From positions 517,111 to 581,110 of the forward strand of contig NZ_JAAIYA010000006.1 in assembly GCF_010894405.1 (NCBI RefSeq): a stretch of 64,000 bases of DNA, in the 5' to 3' direction. The translations under genes were made by a program, and so were the position numbers. Within the stretch, counting starts at the first letter, position 1. Each line of letters begins with the position of its first letter. This stretch comes from Pyxidicoccus caerfyrddinensis. GTDB taxonomy: Bacteria > Myxococcota > Myxococcia > Myxococcales > Myxococcaceae. Positions 61,001-64,000 of this stretch are shown here, one piece after another. Under the pieces are notes generated by a model. The model was not told where the DNA came from. It saw only the letters and a list, made by a program, of their open reading frames with translations, and made no database searches.

Positions 61001-63872
61001 TCAGGGTGACGAGGCGCGCGGCCGAGTCATAGCCAAACGTCAGCAACGTCGCACCCGTCAGCGCGTCCAGCGTGCGCAAATGCTGGCCCTGCCGGAAGAC
61101 ATATGCCGCACGCCCGTCTTCGGAGGGCACGAGGATTTCCCCCAGGGAAATGGTACTGGAGGGCGAGACGAGCTTGTACACACGGTGTGGATAGGTGGTG
61201 GCTTCGAAGGCAATGTGAAGCGCCCCATCGGGCGCGACTGCAAGGTTCATGGGGGTGGCGTAGAGGTCTGTCTGGAGGGCATTCGCCCCTGGCACCGGCA
61301 GTCTTGAGCCGTTCGCCCCTGTGCCCGCGACCGTGGTGACAACTCCATCGGGCCCAATGCGTCGGACACGGCGGCCATCGACAAAGTACAACGAGTCGTC
61401 CGGCCCCACTGCAATCCCTCCCTCAGGGGAGAGACGCTCTATGGTTGCAAGTGCAGCTGGCCCATGGTCGCCCGAAAAGGAGGAAGTCCCATTCCCCACG
61501 ACGCTGCGCACCAGCCCATCCCTGTCGAGCTTCCGAATGCGGTAGTCGTACGTCCCCGCGAAATAAAGCGCCCCTGACGAGTCAAGGCCAGCCCGCTGGT
61601 AGGTGCCGAGGCCCGCACTCAAGGCAGGAACGGGCGTCGCGCTCATGGAGTTCGTCCCATTCCCCACCACCGTGAAGATTAGCCCCTCCGCATCCACTCG
61701 CCGTATCCGTGCGGCCGTACCCCCGCCCGATGCGGTGCCGAGGTAGACCTCCCCAGCGGGTGAAGCCTTGATGAAATCAATGTCTCCAGTAGCAGCCTGA
61801 GTTGCCGGACCGCCCTCCCCGTTCGTTGCGTTATCGCTGAATGCCAGCTGCCCATTGCCGGCAAAATGGTGGACAATTCCGTCAGGAGTAATTCGGTAGA
61901 CGCGTTTGTTGTTTTTGGCAACATAGTGGCTGCCGTCCGGCCCCACGTCGTGGGCCGTGAGAATTCCGAAGTCCGTCTTGGTGGCGGGCGCCCCAACACC
62001 ACCGTCCGTGACAGTGCACCCACTCTTGCAACCCACCACGGTGTAGACGCGTCCATCCGGCGCAATGCGGCGAATGACCCCCTGGTAGGTGTCCCTCGTG
62101 TAGACCGAGCCGTCGTCGCCGGCAACGAGCTGATTCACGCCGAAGCTCGACTCTGTTGCAACGCCGCCATCCGTCACGCCGTAGCCGGCCCCAGCCACCA
62201 ACTGCCAGACAGCGCCAGTGGCCTTGGCGGACTGCCTCTCACCGTCTCCGCGGAAGAGGGTACCGCTGCCGGACTCAAACGTGTGGTGCACGTTCAGCGT
62301 CCAGCCTCCCAGGGCCTGGGCCAGCGCGTCATGCGCCACCAATTTTTGCGTCCAGTTCCGCCAGAGGAAAACCTCCATTGTCTGCCGATTGGAAGACGCC
62401 GTGTAGGCTCCCCCAGGGGCGTTGAAGCTGCGCCACAAGTCAGCCGGCTCTCGGTACCGCGCCCTGTATGCAAAGCCCACGTCGATGCGGAAAGTCTGGA
62501 CGCCCTGCAGCTTGCGACCCCACCTGTCGAGGCCATCCCACTGGAACGTGAAGCGCTGGTTGGGAAGGCGATTGAAAGTGTAGTGCCAGGAGCGGCCAGC
62601 GCCTTGGATGTCGACAATTGCGTACCTGAGACTCTGAGGTACCGAGGCCCCCGTGACAGGCACTTCGAAGCTGTAGCGACTGGTGCGCCCGGGCACTCTG
62701 TCACTCTGGTAACGCAGCGTGTAGGGCGTTCCGACAATTGGCACCGCCTCGCCGAGCGTCTGGTTTTCACACTCAATAATGCTACCGGACGTCTTGCACG
62801 GCTTGGGCTCGGGCTCGTCGCCTTCGGGCTCCTCGTCGGGCGGGGCGGTGGCGTCGTCAGGGAAGCCGTAGGGCCAGTTGCAGTCCCACGGCGTCAGGTG
62901 CGTCAACGGCACGCGCCAGAGGGACGCCCCCGGCGAGTAGAGAGTGGCCAGGCGCTGGCGCTCCTCATTCGTGAAGCCCAGCGCCGTCAGCGGGGCGCCC
63001 ACGTCGGCCACCCCGTCACCGGTGACGTCGACGTCCGCCATGCCGCTGGTAATGCTGACAACCTTGACGACGCGCCCGTCGGCGTCCGCCTGCCACGTAC
63101 CTGCCTGCCTGTCGTAGTAGCCCGTGGGCACGTCCTTACCGGCCGGGAACCCCAGGAAGTTCTCCAGGTAGAAGTACACCGACTGGCTGAAGGAGACGCG
63201 AGTGGCCCCCGCGGCGAGGGCCTCGTCCAGACTCCACTCCACGGCGTACGTGTAGCCACTCAGGGGCGGCAGCGCCCCGGGCATGGCCCTGGGCCCGTCC
63301 GTGCCCACGGTGTACTCCGTGGCCCGTACCGACATACTGGAGAGGGGTTGGGTGGTACCATTGGGCAGCGTCAGCGTAACGCCGGTGCCGGCAGGCACCA
63401 GGAGGGTGGCCTGCCGAGGGCCGTCCGCGTCCGACACCGCGTGGCCTCGCGCCACCTGCAGCGTTGCCGCCTGGGCGGTGAGGACGGTAACGGCCGTGTC
63501 GAGGGCCGTCAGGGCTACGTCCTCCACTGCCACCCAGTCGCGCCAGGGCGTCTTCACGCTCCGCTGCACCGGCAGCAATCCCTCCTTCTCGAATTGGAGA
63601 ATGACGGTGCCGCCCCCGTTGAGGGCAAACTCGTACGTGCCGTCCCCCCGCGTCAGCGTCTGCCCCCATTCTGGGTGGGAAAGGGTCGTCACCTTGACAC
63701 CGGATAGGGGAGCACCTACCCGGTTCAGCACGCGCCCGTAGGCCACCGCCACCCGTCGAGCGTCCATGGTGCCCGGCGCCACCCCCGTCTGCGGAGGGGT
63801 GCTGCCCGTGTAGAGGAACGAGGTGGCGTCGGCAAAGTCCGTTGGCGTCCCCGTTTCCTCCAGGGGTGGCAC
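58023..63872 (-). CDS. Rhs/YD-repeat protein, teneurin-like, with C-terminal HExxH domain
   Basis: 1949 aa from GTG 63872, the first usable start after an in-frame TGA (63909-63911). Order: a carboxypeptidase-regulatory-like domain (about 40-115: GRVLNRVGAPLSGVKV, LTRGDGTYEF), Rhs N-terminal region (about 360-500), NHL-like repeats (about 565-900, with VVGNGTNSM and APDG units), YD repeats (about 900-1700: FGYDSAARLVTLTDANGE), and the Rhs core (about 1704-1806: DHLGSPRLIV, DAWGNVL, DPIRFNGGDTNLYAYV, WIDPEG). The last 143 residues (58026-58454) are different and AT-richer, with HELWH at 1905-1909. No signal peptide from this start, so the true N terminus may lie beyond the stop. Confidence 0.85.
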   Translation of the reverse strand: MPPLEETGTPTDFADATSFLYTGSTPPQTGVAPGTMDARRVAVAYGRVLNRVGAPLSGVKVTTLSHPEWGQTLTRGDGTYEFALNGGGTVILQFEKEGLLPVQRSVKTPWRDWVAVEDVALTALDTAVTVLTAQAATLQVARGHAVSDADGPRQATLLVPAGTGVTLTLPNGTTQPLSSMSVRATEYTVGTDGPRAMPGALPPLSGYTYAVEWSLDEALAAGATRVSFSQSVYFYLENFLGFPAGKDVPTGYYDRQAGTWQADADGRVVKVVSITSGMADVDVTGDGVADVGAPLTALGFTNEERQRLATLYSPGASLWRVPLTHLTPWDCNWPYGFPDDATAPPDEEPEGDEPEPKPCKTSGSIIECENQTLGEAVPIVGTPYTLRYQSDRVPGRTSRYSFEVPVTGASVPQSLRYAIVDIQGAGRSWHYTFNRLPNQRFTFQWDGLDRWGRKLQGVQTFRIDVGFAYRARYREPADLWRSFNAPGGAYTASSNRQTMEVFLWRNWTQKLVAHDALAQALGGWTLNVHHTFESGSGTLFRGDGERQSAKATGAVWQLVAGAGYGVTDGGVATESSFGVNQLVAGDDGSVYTRDTYQGVIRRIAPDGRVYTVVGCKSGCTVTDGGVGAPATKTDFGILTAHDVGPDGSHYVAKNNKRVYRITPDGIVHHFAGNGQLAFSDNATNGEGGPATQAATGDIDFIKASPAGEVYLGTASGGGTAARIRRVDAEGLIFTVVGNGTNSMSATPVPALSAGLGTYQRAGLDSSGALYFAGTYDYRIRKLDRDGLVRSVVGNGTSSFSGDHGPAALATIERLSPEGGIAVGPDDSLYFVDGRRVRRIGPDGVVTTVAGTGANGSRLPVPGANALQTDLYATPMNLAVAPDGALHIAFEATTYPHRVYKLVSPSSTISLGEILVPSEDGRAAYVFRQGQHLRTLDALTGATLLTFGYDSAARLVTLTDANGEVTTIERQADGRPTAIVAPGGQRTGLEVSPERLLSRVENPSHEAVTLEYGAGGLLTKLTDARNGVHPFEYDATGRLLKDSNPGGGFKTLTRSKPSSGARAGKAGFAVEVTTAEGRVILHTSERVGSLQRRTTRTPAGVTTVTDRGDNGLDVTTYPDGTTETVRPGSDIRFGAGAPFVAAHTTTLPSGLARVYTANQSLTLPTGANAADPFAYTTATWTSVLNGRSSSTVFTKATGRFTHTSPMGKKAYTDIDAQGRMTRFEVPNLTPVTYAYYPDGRLASVTQGARTQTFYYHASGAAKGWLASTTDALSRTTSFTQDSAGRLTGSTLPGPRALSFGYDAAGNLTSLTPPGKPAHTFGYMPNDVEDVYTPPMASNTGTLSTLKTYNLDEQPTLTSFPDGTSASFTYESGGRLATVTTPRHTVTAGYSPTTGHLVSLADSAAADASGASLAFNRDGPLVTSVAWAGGISGSVGYKYNTNFDVASVSVNGETPIAYTYDNDMLLSAAGSLTTTRNTSNGLLTGTTLGSVTTTQGYNLFGEVTSLGAKHGTATLYSVTLVRDNAGRITSRTETVQGVATQTWGYTYDAAGRLETVTLNGTVHASYGYDDNGNRTSHTEAGIAIAATYDAQDRLLTRGATNYTWGPRGDLQTKTVGTAATQYTYDTAGNLTAVSLPDGTQVTYVIDAANRRVGKRVNSTLTQGFLYDGQLRVVAELDGAGSVVSRFVYGTRGHSPDYMVKGGITYRFVSDHLGSPRLIVNTQDGTVVQALTYDAWGNVLTDSNPGFQPFGFAGGLYDRDTKLTRFGARDHDAETGRWTARDPIRFNGGDTNLYAYVRASPVTWIDPEGLRITSVDPRLRTAFNNIRSTELGRWLVDFLESSPDDVRIDVGGPLYDSRNKRIAGGTARRSTEQVCVNRKFEGPLPIFSSLDLDYTKAVSPLPEAVLFHELWHARQLAENPTVVRLSADLANAWEVEAQSTTMGFKEEVFDVP
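58026..58454 (-). other. Variable Rhs C-terminal domain (putative metallopeptidase toxin)
   Basis: 143 residues after the conserved IDPEG end of the Rhs core. H99-E100-L-W-H103 (bases 58146-58160) is an HExxH zinc motif preceded by hydrophobic LPEAVLF, with Glu residues 22-24 further on (NAWEVEAQ) as possible third ligand. M91-type peptidases such as NleD have this kind of motif and appear in Rhs toxins; the assignment is tentative. In 58261-58320 GC is 32 of 60. Confidence 0.55.
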
Positions 63873-63908
63873 CCGGTGAGCGTCAAGGTAGTTGTCGCGT
63901 GAGAGAGT

Positions 63909-64000
63909 TCAGCCGGTGCGCTTCATCTCCTGCACTGCCGGGGTGAGGTTCGGAGAGGGGCCAAGGCGGACGGAGCCCGCTGGCGTCCAGTTGCGCGTGT
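63909..64000 (-). other. Continuing coding frame upstream of the Rhs gene, ended by TGA
   Basis: In the same frame as the Rhs protein, bases 64000-63909 read TRNWTPAGSVRLGPSPNLTP and then AVQEMKRTG before TGA at 63909-63911. Of 29 codons, 24 end in G or C, as in real genes here, and the 12 codons after the stop also look coding. Either an upstream gene ends here, or the Rhs gene carries a premature stop. Confidence 0.5.

Noticed and set aside
61866..63707. 613-codon open frame opposite the Rhs gene
   Set aside because: The Rhs frame has clear domains on the minus strand; this frame has none.

Overview
The window looks like chromosome from a high-GC Deltaproteobacterium of the Myxococcales (Myxococcus, Corallococcus or Pyxidicoccus type). 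The signs are very high GC at third codon positions, which opens long spurious frames opposite real genes; many GTG and TTG starts with 4-base stop/start overlaps; many secreted Cys-rich lipoproteins of unknown function; several ECF sigma factors; and a long MoxR/DUF58/VWA operon. No rRNA, tRNA, CRISPR array or intact insertion sequence was seen.

Layout, left to right. 1-3774: a minus-strand acyl-CoA ligase (cut by the window edge) translationally coupled to an AidB-type acyl-CoA dehydrogenase, then a FIST sensor protein. 4030-10236: a lipoprotein hydrolase, a P-type ATPase, a DUF547 protein and a Rieske oxygenase. 10249-12845: a small Cys protein and a TolC-type efflux protein divergent from a MarR regulator, with a near-perfect inverted repeat between them. 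12888-14847: an exbB-exbD-tonB operon. 15147-19774: a duplicated-domain lipoprotein, an aldo/keto reductase, a DoxX-like protein, an AraC regulator, an ECF sigma factor and a DUF2892 protein. 19862-22474: a GH13 branching-type enzyme and a small secreted Cys-rich protein.

22783-36330 is one compact operon of nine genes: a membrane protein with a Gln/Gly repeat, a MoxR AAA+ ATPase, a GldG-like membrane protein, an ABC ATPase and permease, a DUF58 protein, a BatA/VWA protein, a PH-like membrane protein and a double-VWA protein. A perfect 15-base palindrome sits just ahead of it. MoxR, DUF58 and VWA proteins usually work together in chaperone or metal-insertion assembly of envelope complexes; here they are tied to an ABC-2 exporter.

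36331-47916: degenerate 62-bp non-coding repeats, an AlkD-like HEAT-repeat protein with a histone H1-like tail, two divergent lipoproteins, and a tamA-tamB pair in which the TamA homologue carries a lipobox. 48023-57069: a small Cys-rich lipoprotein, 4-alpha-glucanotransferase, alkyladenine DNA glycosylase, an ECF sigma/zinc anti-sigma/RlmN operon, an RBBP9-type hydrolase, a W-x2-D-G-T repeat propeller, DUF2127 and DUF1003 proteins and a zinc-ribbon MscL.

The right end (57188-64000) is the most striking accessory region. It holds a teneurin-like Rhs protein (carboxypeptidase-regulatory-like, NHL and YD-repeat segments) whose last 143 residues form an AT-richer C-terminal domain with an HExxH motif. 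An overlapping AT-rich lipoprotein gene follows it (candidate immunity), and then a remnant of an IS630-type transposase. This fits a polymorphic toxin cassette. The Rhs frame is interrupted upstream by an in-frame TGA while coding character continues to the window edge.
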